Source: Bradyrhizobium sp. LHD-71 (GTDB lineage: Bacteria > Pseudomonadota > Alphaproteobacteria > Rhizobiales > Xanthobacteraceae). Taken from it: a stretch of 64,000 nt of DNA. The stretch covers positions 1 through 64,000 of the forward strand of contig NZ_JAVIFX010000035.1 of assembly GCF_031157255.1 (NCBI RefSeq), written 5' to 3'. The notes below the pieces were generated by a model that was given only the letters and a program-made list of their open reading frames with translations, was not told the origin of the DNA and made no database searches. The position numbers and the translations under genes are program-made. How positions within the stretch are numbered: position 1 is the first letter of the stretch; every line of letters begins with the position of its first letter. Below are positions 17,491-28,200 of the stretch, in pieces.

Positions 17491-18704
17491 TGGCGTTGTC
17501 GAAACCGAATTCCTTCCGCACCGGTCCGGATGACAGCGGACACTTCGGCATGTTCGGCGGGCGGTTCGTCGCCGAAACGCTGATGCCGCTGATCCTCGAC
17601 CTCGAAAAGGCCTATGCCGCGGCGAAGGTCGATCCGTCGTTTCACCACGAGATGAACGCGCACCTGAAGGACTATGTCGGCCGTCCGTCGCCGCTCTACT
17701 ACGCCGAACGGTTGTCGCAGCATCTCGGTGGCGCAAAAATTTATCTCAAGCGCGAAGAGCTGAACCACACCGGTTCGCACAAGGTGAACAACGTGCTCGG
17801 CCAGATCATGGTCGCGCAGCGCATGGGCAAGAAGCGCATCATCGCCGAAACCGGTGCGGGACAGCATGGCGTCGCTACTGCGACGCTCTGCGCACGCTTC
17901 GGTCTCGAGTGCATCGTCTATATGGGCGCCGTGGACGTGGCGCGGCAGGCGCCGAACGTGTTCCGCATGGAGATGCTCGGCGCCAAGGTGGTCGCGGTGC
18001 AGTCCGGAACGCGCACGCTGAAGGACGCGATGAACGAAGCACTGCGCGACTGGGTGACGAACGTCGATAGCACCTACTACTGCATCGGCACGGTCGCAGG
18101 TCCGCATCCCTATCCGATGATGGTGCGCGACTTTCAGTCGATCATCGGTCGGGAGACGCGCGAGCAGATGCTCAGCGCGGAGGGGCGCTTGCCGAACTCG
18201 CTCATTGCCTGCATCGGCGGCGGCTCGAATGCGTTGGGCTTGTTCCATCCGTTTCTCGACGACGCCAGTATCGAGATTTTCGGCGTTGAAGCCGCAGGCC
18301 ACGGCCTCGACAAGTTGCATGCAGCGTCGCTGACCGGCGGCCGGCCTGGCGTGCTGCATGGCAATCGCACGTATCTGCTGATGAATGACGATGGACAGAT
18401 TCAGGATGCGCATTCGATCTCGGCGGGCCTCGACTATCCGGGAATCGGACCGGAGCACTCCTGGCTGCATGAAACGGGACGCGTGACCTATCTGTCGGCG
18501 ACCGATCAGGAAGCCCTCGATGCGTTTCAGTTGCTGACCCGGCTGGAGGGCATCATTCCGGCGCTGGAGTCTGCGCACGCGATCGCGAAGGTCGTGGACC
18601 TCGCGCCGCAGCGCAGCAGTGATCATCTGATGGTGGTCAACCTCTCAGGCCGCGGCGACAAAGATATTCCGCAGGTCGCCGAGATTCTGAAAGGCAAGCC
18701 GTGA
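17490..18704 (+). CDS. trpB: Tryptophan synthase beta subunit
   Basis: 404 residues. It makes tryptophan from indole and serine using PLP. The Schiff-base lysine is Lys98 in HTGSHKVNN, and the phosphate-binding glycine loop is GGGSNALG. The tunnel and COMM regions are complete ([19 protein letters not shown] at the start). It is translationally coupled to trpF (1-bp overlap) and trpA (4-bp overlap), consistent with the alpha2-beta2 complex. Length is normal. Confidence 0.98.
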   Translation: MALSKPNSFRTGPDDSGHFGMFGGRFVAETLMPLILDLEKAYAAAKVDPSFHHEMNAHLKDYVGRPSPLYYAERLSQHLGGAKIYLKREELNHTGSHKVNNVLGQIMVAQRMGKKRIIAETGAGQHGVATATLCARFGLECIVYMGAVDVARQAPNVFRMEMLGAKVVAVQSGTRTLKDAMNEALRDWVTNVDSTYYCIGTVAGPHPYPMMVRDFQSIIGRETREQMLSAEGRLPNSLIACIGGGSNALGLFHPFLDDASIEIFGVEAAGHGLDKLHAASLTGGRPGVLHGNRTYLLMNDDGQIQDAHSISAGLDYPGIGPEHSWLHETGRVTYLSATDQEALDAFQLLTRLEGIIPALESAHAIAKVVDLAPQRSSDHLMVVNLSGRGDKDIPQVAEILKGKP

Positions 18705-19537
18705 CGACCCGCATTGAGACCCGTTTCGCCGAGCTGAAACGCCAGCGCCGCGCGGCGTTTGTTGCTTACGTGATGTGCGGCGACCCGGACATCGAGACCT
18801 CACTCGCGATCATCAAGGCGCTGCCGAGCGCCGGCGCCGACGTGATCGAGGTCGGCCTGCCGTTCACCGATCCGATGGCGGACGGCCCGTCGATTCAGGC
18901 CGCCGGTCTGCGCGCGTTGAAGGCGGGGACGACGCTGAAAAAGACGCTCAACGTGGTACGGCGCTTTCGCGAAGGCGACGATGTGACGCCGATCGTTCTG
19001 ATGGGTTACTACAACCCGATTTACATCCATGGCGTCGACAGGTTTCTCATCGACGCGAAGGCTGCCGGCGTTGACGGGCTGATTCTGGTAGACATGCCAC
19101 CGGAAGAGGACAACGAACTGTGCATTCCCGCGCTGAAGGCGGGACTGAACTTCATCCGCCTTGCGACGCCGACGACGGACGACAAGCGTTTGCCCGCCGT
19201 GCTCGCCAACACATCCGGCTTCGTCTACTACGTGTCGATCACCGGCATCACCGGCAGTGCAACGGCGGACTCGGCGAAAGTGTCGCAGGCGGTCAGCCGC
19301 ATCAAGCGGCATACGGAGCTCCCCGTGTGTGTCGGCTTCGGCATTCGCAACCCAGAAGCGGCGCGGGCGATCGCTGAGCACTCGGATGGCGTGGCGGTCG
19401 GTACCGCGCTGGTCGATGCGATTCGCGACAGCCTTGATGCGGAGAGCCGCGCCACGCCGAGGACCGTTTCCGCCGTGGCCGATCTGGTCGCCACGCTCGC
19501 TGCGGGCGTGCGGGGTGCGCGACAGGCCGCGGAATAG
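18701..19537 (+). CDS. trpA: Tryptophan synthase alpha subunit
   Basis: 278 residues from GTG 18701, inside the trpB stop (GTGA overlap). It cleaves indole-3-glycerol phosphate to indole, which passes to TrpB. The catalytic residues are Glu50 and Asp61 in the block [19 protein letters not shown]. Substrate-binding loops are seen in GYYNPIY and [12 protein letters not shown]. The frame runs straight into the repeat that separates it from accD. Confidence 0.97.
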   Translation: MTTRIETRFAELKRQRRAAFVAYVMCGDPDIETSLAIIKALPSAGADVIEVGLPFTDPMADGPSIQAAGLRALKAGTTLKKTLNVVRRFREGDDVTPIVLMGYYNPIYIHGVDRFLIDAKAAGVDGLILVDMPPEEDNELCIPALKAGLNFIRLATPTTDDKRLPAVLANTSGFVYYVSITGITGSATADSAKVSQAVSRIKRHTELPVCVGFGIRNPEAARAIAEHSDGVAVGTALVDAIRDSLDAESRATPRTVSAVADLVATLAAGVRGARQAAE

Positions 19538-19605
19538 CATTGCAAGCGGAAAGTTTACGCGGCGCCGGCATTGCCCCGATATCGCGGGACGTCCATATAG
19601 GCGCT

Positions 19606-19747
19606 CAGCATGATGAGTTTAGGTCCGCAAGTCGACACTACAAAAGCTCGTCATCCCTGCGAAAGCAGGGATCCATATTCCAGAGCGGCAGCGATCTGGC
19701 CTTGGACGTTCTGGAATATGGGTCCCCGCTTTCGCGAGGACGACACC
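19606..19747. repeat. Palindromic repeat with CATGATGAGTTTAGG leader, between trpA and accD
   Basis: The segment CAGCATGATGAGTTTAGG is followed by CGTCATCCCTGCGAAAGCAG and its returning arm. ATATTCCAGA and TCTGGAATAT form an outer pair, and GGGTCCCCGCTTTCGCGAGG closes it. The same leader occurs at 31951 and 57085. It sits inside what is otherwise a continuous trp-acc-fol gene run. Confidence 0.75.
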
Positions 19748-19764
19748 GGGAACAGGAGCCTTTC

Positions 19765-20703
19765 ATGAACTGGATCTCAAACGTCGTCCGGCCAAAGATT
19801 CGCAGCTTCCTCAATCGCCGCGAAACGCCGGAGAATCTTTGGATCAAATGTCCGGACACCGGGCAGCTCGTGTTCTTCAAGGACGTCGAGGCCAACCAGT
19901 TCGTCATCCCCGGCTCGAATTATCACATGCGCATGGGCGCCAATGCGCGCCTGAAATCGGTCTTCGATAACGAGACCTGGTACGACGTCGCGCTGCCTCC
20001 GGTTGCCGCCGATCCACTCAAGTTTCGCGACGAGAGAAAGTATGTAGACCGCATCAAGGATGCGCGCGCCAAGACCGGCATGAACGACTCGGTCAAGGTG
20101 GGTTATGGCAAGCTTGAGGGCTCGCCGGTCGTGGTCGGCGTACAGGATTTCGATTTCATGGGCGGCTCGCTCGGCATGGCCGCAGGCGAGGCAGTGGTGA
20201 AAGGTCTCGAGCTTGCGGTAGAGAAGCAGACGCCTTTCATCATGTTCGCTGCGTCCGGCGGTGCGCGCATGCAGGAAGGCGTCCTGTCATTGATGCAGAT
20301 GCCGCGCACGACGGTCGCCGTGCAGATGCTGCGCGAGATCAGGAAACCTTACATCGTTGTGCTGACGAACCCGACCACGGGCGGCGTCACGGCGTCCTAC
20401 GCGATGCTTGGCGACATCCAGATTGCCGAGCCCGGCGCACTGATCGGCTTTGCCGGCGCGCGCGTGATCGAACAGACAATCCGCGAGAAGCTCCCCGAGG
20501 GTTTTCAGCGCGCCGAATATCTTAAAGAGCACGGCATGGTGGACATGGTCGTCCATCGCCACGAGATGCGTGCGACGCTTGCGCGGCTGTGCCGGATTCT
20601 GTGCAAGGCCGAAGCCATCAAGCCTGCCGAGGTCGAGCAGCCGGCGGTAACACCGCCACTTCTGGACCTGGCCGAAGCGCCGCCGGCGGCATCGCCCCCG
20701 TGA
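19765..20703 (+). CDS. accD: Acetyl-CoA carboxylase carboxyltransferase subunit beta
   Basis: 312 residues from ATG 19765 ([15 protein letters not shown]). With AccA it transfers carboxyl from biotin to acetyl-CoA. The carboxyltransferase core is intact (oxyanion region [20 protein letters not shown], then [11 protein letters not shown], and [16 protein letters not shown]). The N-terminal segment that binds zinc in E. coli AccD keeps only one of the four cysteines ([10 protein letters not shown], then [12 protein letters not shown]). The C-terminus is short and Ala/Pro-rich. It overlaps folC by 4 bp. Confidence 0.97.
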   Translation: MNWISNVVRPKIRSFLNRRETPENLWIKCPDTGQLVFFKDVEANQFVIPGSNYHMRMGANARLKSVFDNETWYDVALPPVAADPLKFRDERKYVDRIKDARAKTGMNDSVKVGYGKLEGSPVVVGVQDFDFMGGSLGMAAGEAVVKGLELAVEKQTPFIMFAASGGARMQEGVLSLMQMPRTTVAVQMLREIRKPYIVVLTNPTTGGVTASYAMLGDIQIAEPGALIGFAGARVIEQTIREKLPEGFQRAEYLKEHGMVDMVVHRHEMRATLARLCRILCKAEAIKPAEVEQPAVTPPLLDLAEAPPAASPP

Positions 20704-22031
20704 GCGCTTCGCCTGCCAAGAAGCTCGAGCCGCTGGATGCGATCCAGCAGCGACTGATGGCGCTGCATCAGCGCAAGATCGATCTGACGCTCGATCGCAT
20801 GCTGCGTATCCTGGAATTGCTCGGTCACCCCGAGCGGCGGATGGCGCCGGTCATCCATGTTGCGGGAACCAACGGCAAGGGCTCCACCATCGCTTACCTG
20901 CGCGCGATCCTGGAGGCTGCGGGCCTGAAGGTGCACGTCTACACCTCGCCGCATCTCGTGCGCATCAACGAGCGCTTCCGGCTTGCGGGCACGATGGTCT
21001 CCGATGCCGAACTGATCGAGGCGCTCGAACATTGCGAGCAGCTGAACGCAGGCGAGCCGATCACGGTCTTCGAGATGGAAACCGCGGCGGCGTTTCATCT
21101 GTTCGCAAGACATCCGGCTGATGTCGTGTTGCTGGAGGTCGGGCTCGGCGGACGCGGCGATTCGACCAATGTCATCGAGAAGCCGCTTGCGACCGTCATC
21201 ACGCCTGTGGCGATGGACCACATGGAGATGCTTGGCGATACGCTCGCCAAGATCGCTGCGGAGAAGGCGGGTATCATCAAGCGTGGCGTGCCGCTGGTCT
21301 CGGCGTTGCAGCAGGCTGAAGCGGAAGCCGTGATCGAGAAGCGCGCAAAAGAGCTGCGCGCGCCCGTGCACATGGGCGGTCAGCATTGGCACGTCAGCGT
21401 GGAGCGGGGGCGGCTGGTGTTCCAAGATGAGCGCGGTCTGCTCGATCTGCCTGCTCCCAGATTGTTCGGGCGGCATCAGTTCGACAATGCCGCGCTTGCG
21501 ATTGCCGCACTGCGGTCGATCGAAACGCTGAAGGTCCCTTCAAGCGCCTATGAGACCGGCGTCGCCAGGGCGGAATGGCCGGCGCGGATGCAGCGGCTTG
21601 CCTCGGGTGCGCTGGTGAAGCTCGCGCCCGATCAATCCGAGGTCTGGCTCGATGGCGGGCACAATGCGGATTGCGGGCGCGTCGTCGCCGCTGCGCTTGG
21701 CGACCTTGAAGAGCGCGTGTCGCGGCAGCTCGTGGTCATCGTTGGCATGATGTCGAACAAGGATGCGAGCGCGTTCCTTACCAATTTCACGGGTATGACG
21801 CGGCACGTCATCGCCGTGCCGATCCCGGATCACGAGAATGCCTATGCGCCGTCGGCGCTGGCCGAAGCGGGTCGGCACCTCGGCATGAGGATCGAGACCG
21901 CGCCGAGCGTCGCCGATGCGCTGCGCAGGGTCGCGCGCCTGTCTTACGAGACGCCGCCGCGCATCCTGATCACCGGCTCGCTCTATCTTGCCGGCGAGGT
22001 GTTGCGCGAGAACGGCACGTTTCCGAACTAG
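20700..22031 (+). CDS. folC: Bifunctional folylpolyglutamate/dihydrofolate synthase
   Basis: 443 residues from GTG 20700, which overlaps the accD stop (GTGA). It adds glutamate to dihydropteroate and folates. The ATP-binding P-loop is [26 protein letters not shown] and [20 protein letters not shown] carry the Mg/ATP-site residues, and the C-terminal Mur-ligase-like domain starts near [18 protein letters not shown]. The accD-folC pair is widely conserved. It ends 51 bp before a convergent LysR gene. Confidence 0.96.
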   Translation: MSASPAKKLEPLDAIQQRLMALHQRKIDLTLDRMLRILELLGHPERRMAPVIHVAGTNGKGSTIAYLRAILEAAGLKVHVYTSPHLVRINERFRLAGTMVSDAELIEALEHCEQLNAGEPITVFEMETAAAFHLFARHPADVVLLEVGLGGRGDSTNVIEKPLATVITPVAMDHMEMLGDTLAKIAAEKAGIIKRGVPLVSALQQAEAEAVIEKRAKELRAPVHMGGQHWHVSVERGRLVFQDERGLLDLPAPRLFGRHQFDNAALAIAALRSIETLKVPSSAYETGVARAEWPARMQRLASGALVKLAPDQSEVWLDGGHNADCGRVVAAALGDLEERVSRQLVVIVGMMSNKDASAFLTNFTGMTRHVIAVPIPDHENAYAPSALAEAGRHLGMRIETAPSVADALRRVARLSYETPPRILITGSLYLAGEVLRENGTFPN

Positions 22032-22082
22032 GCCTCTGTCCGTCCAAAGCCGAGGGCCGCCCTTGCCGTTCGGTCAGTGCGT

Positions 22083-22976
22083 TCAGCGCGCGCGGGCCGA
22101 ACGCACTTCCGATCGAAGCCAGTCCGCGGCTGCGCTGACGCTAGAGCTCGGCGAACCATCGCCCTTCATCACGAGATGGTAGGTGTATCCATCGAGCTTA
22201 GGGCCGAAGGGCTGCATAAGATGCCCGGCGGCGAGTTCGTCCGCCACCAGGGCCAGGCTCAGCAGCGCGACGCCCTGTCCCGCGACAGCCGCCTGAATGG
22301 CATGACTCTCGTCGGAAAATTGGAGTTGTCCGAGGTCCGACGGGCAGGGAAGTCCGGCCTTCGCGAACCAGTTTTGCCAGTTCGGATTGCCCGGCCGCTT
22401 TCTGATCCATTCGAAATGAATCAGGGAAAACCGACTGAGATCGGCGGGGTCGCGCACGCCGAGTCTTGGATTGGCGAGCGGCGCAAACTCGTCGGCGAAC
22501 ATCGGTTCTGAGCGAAGACCAGGATACGACCCCTGTCCGTAGCGGATGGCGATGTCGACCGAGCGGCCGTCGAGATCGACGGCTTCGTCTGATGCCTGAA
22601 GCTGCAGATCGATGTCGGGGTGCAGCTTCCGGAAGTTGGCCATTCGAGGAACGAGCCACTTCACCGTGAAGGCGTTGGTGGCAGAGATCGTCACCTGCGC
22701 CCGCTTTCTGGACTGCGAAAGGCGATCGAGCATGGCCTCAAACGCGTCGAACCCGTCCCGCAGCACCGGATAGAGCTGCACGCCGGCATCGCTCAGCACC
22801 ACCTTGCGAACCTTTCGCTCGAAGAGGGTCAGCCTGGTGTGCTCCTCGAGCGAACGGATCTGGTGGCTGATCGCGGTGGGAGTGACTGCGAGTTCGCTCG
22901 CTGCCCGCTTGAAGCTGCCGTGTCTGGCCGCAGCCTCGAACGCACGCAGAGCAGAAAGTGGCGGAAGCCTTCGCAT
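22083..22976 (-). CDS. LysR-family regulator, GcvA-like
   Basis: 297 residues. The N-terminal winged helix-turn-helix starts LPPLSALRAFEAAARHGSFK and has the motif AASELAVTPTAISHQIRSLE. An effector-binding PBP2-type domain runs from about residue 90 to the end. The overall pattern (LFERKVRKVVLSDAG) fits the GcvA subgroup. It is divergent from ridA/OYE and a perfect 15-bp palindrome lies in the shared promoter region, so autoregulation and control of that pair are likely. The effector is unknown. Confidence 0.92.
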   Translation of the reverse strand: MRRLPPLSALRAFEAAARHGSFKRAASELAVTPTAISHQIRSLEEHTRLTLFERKVRKVVLSDAGVQLYPVLRDGFDAFEAMLDRLSQSRKRAQVTISATNAFTVKWLVPRMANFRKLHPDIDLQLQASDEAVDLDGRSVDIAIRYGQGSYPGLRSEPMFADEFAPLANPRLGVRDPADLSRFSLIHFEWIRKRPGNPNWQNWFAKAGLPCPSDLGQLQFSDESHAIQAAVAGQGVALLSLALVADELAAGHLMQPFGPKLDGYTYHLVMKGDGSPSSSVSAAADWLRSEVRSARAR

Positions 22977-22998
22977 GCCTCGTACGTAGATAGATGAA

Positions 22999-23013
22999 AT
23001 TAGATCATCTAAT
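22999..23013. promoter_or_regulatory. Candidate LysR operator (T-N11-A palindrome)
   Basis: ATTAGATCATCTAAT is a perfect inverted repeat (7-bp arms, one central base) containing the LysR T-N11-A pattern. It lies 23 bp upstream of the lysR start and 115 bp upstream of ridA. Confidence 0.65.
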
Positions 23014-23127
23014 AGCTGATAATTCGGAGTTTGTCCAACGTCGCATCTGACGACAAATTGCCGGTGTGAGCGAAGCTCTCTCAGATGAGCTCAGCTTTCT
23101 CATAAGGCAATTTAAAGGATCACTGCA

Positions 23128-23520
23128 ATGCTGGAACGCGTGATAACCAACCCCGACATCTATGAACCATTCCTGCTGTCGCAGGGGATCAAGTTCGGAA
23201 ACCTCCTGTTCATTTCCGGTCAGGCGGGAGCCGGCGACGACGGCAAGATCGTGGATGGGGGCTTCCGCGCCCAGGGCGAGCAGGCGTTCGCCAATCTTCG
23301 GCGGGCGCTGGAGGCGGGCGGGTCGAGCCTGGACGACGTCGTCAAGGTGACGATCTTCGTCACCGACATGGGCAATTTCAGAGAGGTTGTCGAACTCCGC
23401 CGCAAGTTCTTTTCGGCGCCCTATCCGGCCGACACCATCGCCGAGGTCAGGGCTCTCTACGATCCCAAGGTTCTGATCGAAATCGAGGCCATCGCGGCGA
23501 TCCGGTCTACGGGGCATTGA
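23128..23520 (+). CDS. RidA/YjgF/Rid family protein
   Basis: 130 residues, one trimeric Rid domain. Motifs FGNLLFISGQAGAGDDGKIV, NLRRALEAGGSSLDDVVKVT and IEIEAIAAI are present. RidA proper hydrolyses reactive enamines and imines. The key active-site Arg lies just before the IEIEAIA strand in canonical members. Here the region reads EVRALYDPKVL and the alignment is ambiguous, so it could belong to a Rid subgroup without imine deaminase activity. AAAGGATC precedes ATG 23128. It overlaps the next gene's frame, forming a two-gene operon. Confidence 0.92.
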   Translation: MLERVITNPDIYEPFLLSQGIKFGNLLFISGQAGAGDDGKIVDGGFRAQGEQAFANLRRALEAGGSSLDDVVKVTIFVTDMGNFREVVELRRKFFSAPYPADTIAEVRALYDPKVLIEIEAIAAIRSTGH

Positions 23521-23525
23521 GCGAC

Positions 23526-24737
23526 ATGGCCGAGCACCCAGACCAGTTGCAGCGTGAACATTCCGATCGGATGGAAACCCTGTTGAGTTCGCTCAAGCTC
23601 GGTGGGTTGACGCTTCGCAACCGCCTCGCAGTCGCGCCAATGACACGGGTCAGTGCGACGCCGGAGGGAATCCCGACATCGCGCATGTCTGACTATTACA
23701 CGGCGTTCGCCGAGGGCGGGTTCGGTCTCGTTGTCACCGAGGGCCTCTACACCGATAAAGCCTTCTCACAGGGATATCTCTTCCAGCCCGGACTCACAGA
23801 AGCCTGCCAGAGAAACGGCTGGCGGCCGATCGTCGAGCGGGTGCATGACGCGGGATCGCGCATGATTGCTCAGCTCATGCACGCCGGCGCGCTATCACAG
23901 GGAAACGCGTACAGCGCCGAGACCAGGGGGCCATCGGCTATCCGCCCGAAGGGGCAACAGATGGCTTTCTATCGCGGGGCGGGGCCCTATCGCGTACCGA
24001 CGGCGATGTCCTCCGAAGAGATCGCACAGGCCGTCAACGGCTTCGCACACGCCGCTTTCGTTGCGAGGGACGCAGGCTTCGACGGCGTCGAGGTCCATGG
24101 CGCGAACGGCTATTTGCTGGACCAGTTCCTCACGGAGGGCGTCAACCTTCGCGACGATCGCTATGGCGGCTCCGTCGAGGGCCGGTTTCGGCTTATCGTC
24201 GAGGTCGTGGAAGCCGTGCGAAACTCGGTCGGCTCTGACTTCATCGTCGGCGTGCGTATCTCCCAGGGCAAGGTCAACGACTTCACACATAAATGGAGCG
24301 GGCGCGAAGATGAGGCGGCAGCGATCTTCGGTTCGCTTGGACAGCTTCCCATCGACTATGTGCATACGACCGACTTCGAGGCATGGCGACCGGCCTTCGG
24401 CGAAGGTCCGAGCCTGGCGGCCTTGGCGAAGAAGCATTTGCCAGTGCCGGTGCTCGCGAACGGGTCTCTGCACGATCCCAAGCAGGCCGCGGGCCTTCTT
24501 CGGCGCGGCGAGGCTGATTTCGTGTCGTTAGGGCGTGGCGCGCTTGCCCATCCGGACTGGCCGCGGCGTGTCGCCAAAGGCGCTCCTTTGGAGACGTTCA
24601 ATCCTGGCATGATCTCGCCAATCGCGGACCTTGCGAATGCGGAGCGGCATCGCACCGGAACGGTTGCCGTAGCAGGACAAAGCGAGGCTTCGCACCGCTT
24701 ATCGCAAAATGCTGCGGAGCCCAACTCATTGCTCTGA
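23526..24737 (+). CDS. NADH:flavin oxidoreductase, Old Yellow Enzyme family
   Basis: About 403 residues from ATG 23526; a downstream ATG at 23571 (METLLSSLKLGG) is an alternative start. The FMN-binding TIM barrel has LRNRLAVAPMTRVSATPEG, MHAGALSQGN, RDAGFDGVEVHGANGYLLD, the DDRYGGSVEGRFRL signature and PVLANGSLHDPKQAAGLL with LGRGALAHPDWP near the end. Members reduce activated alkenes or nitro compounds. The physiological substrate is not deducible. It is probably co-transcribed with ridA under the divergent LysR regulator, which suggests breakdown or detoxification of a reactive nitrogen-containing compound (inference). Confidence 0.92.
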   Translation: MAEHPDQLQREHSDRMETLLSSLKLGGLTLRNRLAVAPMTRVSATPEGIPTSRMSDYYTAFAEGGFGLVVTEGLYTDKAFSQGYLFQPGLTEACQRNGWRPIVERVHDAGSRMIAQLMHAGALSQGNAYSAETRGPSAIRPKGQQMAFYRGAGPYRVPTAMSSEEIAQAVNGFAHAAFVARDAGFDGVEVHGANGYLLDQFLTEGVNLRDDRYGGSVEGRFRLIVEVVEAVRNSVGSDFIVGVRISQGKVNDFTHKWSGREDEAAAIFGSLGQLPIDYVHTTDFEAWRPAFGEGPSLAALAKKHLPVPVLANGSLHDPKQAAGLLRRGEADFVSLGRGALAHPDWPRRVAKGAPLETFNPGMISPIADLANAERHRTGTVAVAGQSEASHRLSQNAAEPNSLL

Positions 24738-24747
24738 CGGAACAAGA

Positions 24748-24777
24748 AAAAGCCGGCGACAGGGCGCGCCGGCTTTT
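24748..24777. terminator. Bidirectional intrinsic terminator
   Basis: AAAAGCCGGCG and CGCCGGCTTTT pair perfectly with an 8-base loop, with A and T runs on opposite sides. It lies between the convergent OYE and trxA genes and can serve both. Confidence 0.9.
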
Positions 24778-24805
24778 CTGAAGTGTAGCGTTGCGAGGCT
24801 GGCGA

Positions 24806-25126
24806 TCAGACTGCCGTGTTGATCCACTGTTGCAGCTTCTGCTTCGGCGCGGCGCCGACCTGACGCGAAGCCATTTCGCCGCCCTTGAAGATCATCAAGG
24901 TCGGGATCGACATCACGCCATAGCGCGACGCGGTCTCCGGATTCTCGTCAACGTTGAGCTTCACGATCTTCACCTTGTCGCCCATGCTGTCGGCGATTTC
25001 ATTGAGCGCGGGAGCGATCATGCGGCACGGCCCGCACCACTCGGCCCAGAAGTCGACCACGACCGGTCCATTGGCTTTGAGAACTTCCGCCTCGAAATTA
25101 GCGTCCGAAACCTTGCCGACACTCAT
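24806..25126 (-). CDS. trxA: Thioredoxin TrxA
   Basis: 106 residues from ATG 25126, preceded by GAGGT; a TTG two codons earlier is open but unlikely. The redox motif WCGPC (Cys31, Cys34) lies in [18 protein letters not shown], and the cis-Pro is in [12 protein letters not shown]. It is a general cytoplasmic disulfide reductant fed by thioredoxin reductase. It lies downstream of addA with a 126-bp gap, so it has its own promoter or is read from the add operon. Confidence 0.97.
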   Translation of the reverse strand: MSVGKVSDANFEAEVLKANGPVVVDFWAEWCGPCRMIAPALNEIADSMGDKVKIVKLNVDENPETASRYGVMSIPTLMIFKGGEMASRQVGAAPKQKLQQWINTAV

Positions 25127-25252
25127 GGTCAAACCTCATGTCTTGGTGTTGATGTCTTAAGCGTTGGACAGCGTCGACATCGCAGCAGCGCGGGAATCGC
25201 GCCAGAAGGATAAGACGAAACTATGAACGCGACCTTGTCCGGTCAAGCCGCA

Positions 25253-28200
25253 TCACGGTGAGATGATCCCGGTCATCTCATCGTCCAGGACGGACGCCGG
25301 AACCTCCATGATTTCAGGTGTTTCGGTCCACACCAGTGCCGCACGGACGACCCGGGCGGGATAAATCCGCTGGAGCAGGGCGCGATAGAGAGCAAGCTGC
25401 CGCCGGTAGGCCGGCGGGATGCCTGAGGTCTCGCGCGGCGGCGAATGGTTGGTCTTGTAGTCGGCGATCCAGATCTCGCCGTCGGCGACGATCAGGCGAT
25501 CGATCTGACCGGAGACCGCGAGTTGAGACCGGCCCGGCCGCTCGATGCGTCCGATCAGCGGCACCTCGGCCCGGCTGCCCGGTGCAAACAGCGCGGCAAA
25601 TCGCGGGTCGTCGACGAGGTTGATCGTTTCTGCCGCAAGCGCGGCGCGCTCGGCCTCCGGCCAGTCGTCGCCCGCGTTTCGTGCCAGATAACGGTCCGCG
25701 GCCTCACGCCGGCGATCGTTCGCGATGTCCGGCAGCGACTGCAGGAGCCGGTGCACCAGCACGCCCCGACGCAGGGCGCGCTGCCGGTCGGCAACCGTCT
25801 CGGTGCGATTAAATCGGTGGCCGTCGCCGTCGTCTGCGTCGGACGGGCGTCTCAGCTCGAAGCCGGGAGTCGTTGCGACAACGCTCTCGCGAAGCCAGGG
25901 CGGGGCGAGGAACAGCTGAGCCTGGGCGGGCGCCTGTGTCCTTTCGTCCGGAGGGACCAGCGTGTCTTCCGCCCGCGCGTAGCGGCGCACGGGACCGTCC
26001 TTCGTTTCTATGACCTGTTCTGTCAGATCTGAATTGGCGAGTCCGGTTCGTATCAGATCGTACCATGACCCGCTGCGGACTTCGTTGCGGTTGGCCTGCT
26101 TGATGCCACCGACGATCAATCGCTCGGCAGCGCGTGTCATCGCCACGTACAGGAGGCGGCGATACTCGTCCTCGGTTTCCTCAAGCATCTTAAGGCGGGC
26201 GGCGACGACCGGGGGCGGATCGTCGGCTTTGCGGCCGCCCCAGACGACGCAACCGCCGGCGCTTTGCGGCAGGCGGACCAGATTGAGCCGCCGCGTATCG
26301 GTCGGCGACGACGTCGTATCCATCAGGAAAACGACCGGCGCCTCGAGGCCTTTCGCGCCGTGCACCGTCATCACCCGCACCTCGTCGCGCGAGATCTCCA
26401 TGTCGCGCTTGATCTCGGTGTCGGCGGCGCGCAGCCAGGCGAGGAAGCCCTGCAGACTTGCCGCCTCGCGCTGCTCGTACGTCAGCGCCAGTTCGAGAAA
26501 TTCGTCGAGTGCATCGCTCGGTTCATGATTGAGCCGCTGGAAGATCTTTGCCCGGCCGCGCGCGCAGCCCAACAGCCAGGAGAAGAAAGCAAACGGTGTC
26601 GCGTGCGCCGCGCGCGCTTCGCAAGCTTGCAGAAATGCAAAGGCATCGCCGAAGGTGCGGCAATCGTCGGCCCCCTTTGCGAGCGCCTCACGCAGGCGTC
26701 CTTTGCGGCCATGGGCCAGCGCGAACAGCTGCTCCTCGTTCAGGCCGAACAGCGGGCTCTTCAGTGCGACCGCAAGCGCAAGATCGTCGGCAGGCAGCAG
26801 GATCGCATCCGCCAGGTTCATCAGGTCGATAATGGCAATATGCTCGGTCAGCTTCAGGCGGTCCGCGCCGGCAACCGGCACGCCGGCGAACTTCAGCGCT
26901 TGGATCACAGCATCGAACAGGCCACCCCGCCGGCGCACCAGAACAAGGATATCGCCAGCCCGCAGCGGCCGTCGGCCGCCGGCGCGGCCGGTAGCTTCAT
27001 CGCCTGCGATCATCCGCCTGATCGTGCGTGCCATCCGCTCGGAGAGCTTCGCCTCCGGGCTGGTCTCGGAAACCGCGTCGAACGGTGCGCGCCAGCCTTC
27101 GATGTCGGCGCGATTCTCCGGTTCCTGCAATTCCCACAGGTCGACTACGCTCGGGGCGGCGTCCTCCATCGCCAGATGCGCCGGCATACCGTCGCGATCG
27201 GAGGTGATGCTTCGGTAGATCGCCTGCGCCTGAAACGTGCTTTGCACCGATTGAAGGATGCTGACGCCGGAGCGAAATGAATAGTTGAACGACACCGGTG
27301 CGAAACGGAGATTGGCGGCTTCGAACTTCGCTCTGAAGTCCCGCCGTCTTTCGTCGAACTCGTGCGGAGCGGCACCTTGAAACGAGAAGATCGACTGCTT
27401 CTCATCACCGACGGCGAAGATGGTGCGTTCGATTCCATCACGCGCGCCGGCCCCTGTGGTGAAATCGGCGATCAGCCGCTCGACGATCTGCCACTGCTTG
27501 GGGCTCGTGTCCTGCGCCTCGTCGATCAGCACATGATCGATGCCGCGGTCGAGCTTGTAGTGCACCCATCCCGCCCGCGTGTCCTCGAGCATCTTCAATG
27601 TTTTGTCGATCAGATCGTCGTAGTCGAGCAGGCCGCGCTCGTTCTTCTCGCGGCGATAGTTCGCGGCAACCGCGCTTGCGATGGTCACGAGGGCTGCTGT
27701 GCGGTCGCGCATGGCGATCGCGCGCCGCCGGTCGAGCAATTCAGCCAGACGGTCGGCTTCGCGGTCGAGACGTGCACCGAAATCCGGATACGATTTTGAA
27801 AGCCGGTCGGTGACAAGCGATTTTCGGCGCTCGCGGTCTGCTGTCAGGAAGACCGCGAGGTAGCGCTCTCGTCGCAAGGCGTCGGATGTGGCCAGCGCCC
27901 CGCGCAGTCGTTCCGCCTGCCGGCGATCGTTCGCCGTGCCGGCTTCGAAGATCGCCGCCGCTGCCGACCACTGCGAACTCGGCAGCAACGGTCCGTCGAC
28001 GATGGCCTGATCCACGGTCTCGAGCCGATCATCCGGACTGACATTCAGCCAGCGCGAGAGTTCAGTGATCGTCGCCGCCGCGCTGCCTGATCGATCGATC
28101 CAGCTCATGAAGTGATCGCGGCTGAGACAGGCTTCGCGCACGACGTCGCGAAACGTCACGTCCGCCGCAACGCTCATCGCGGTTGCGAGCGCCTGGCCTG

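Noticed and set aside
16398-18626. A 742-codon open frame on the minus strand
   Set aside because: It is antisense to trpF and trpB. It has no recognisable domain and its composition mirrors the sense codons.
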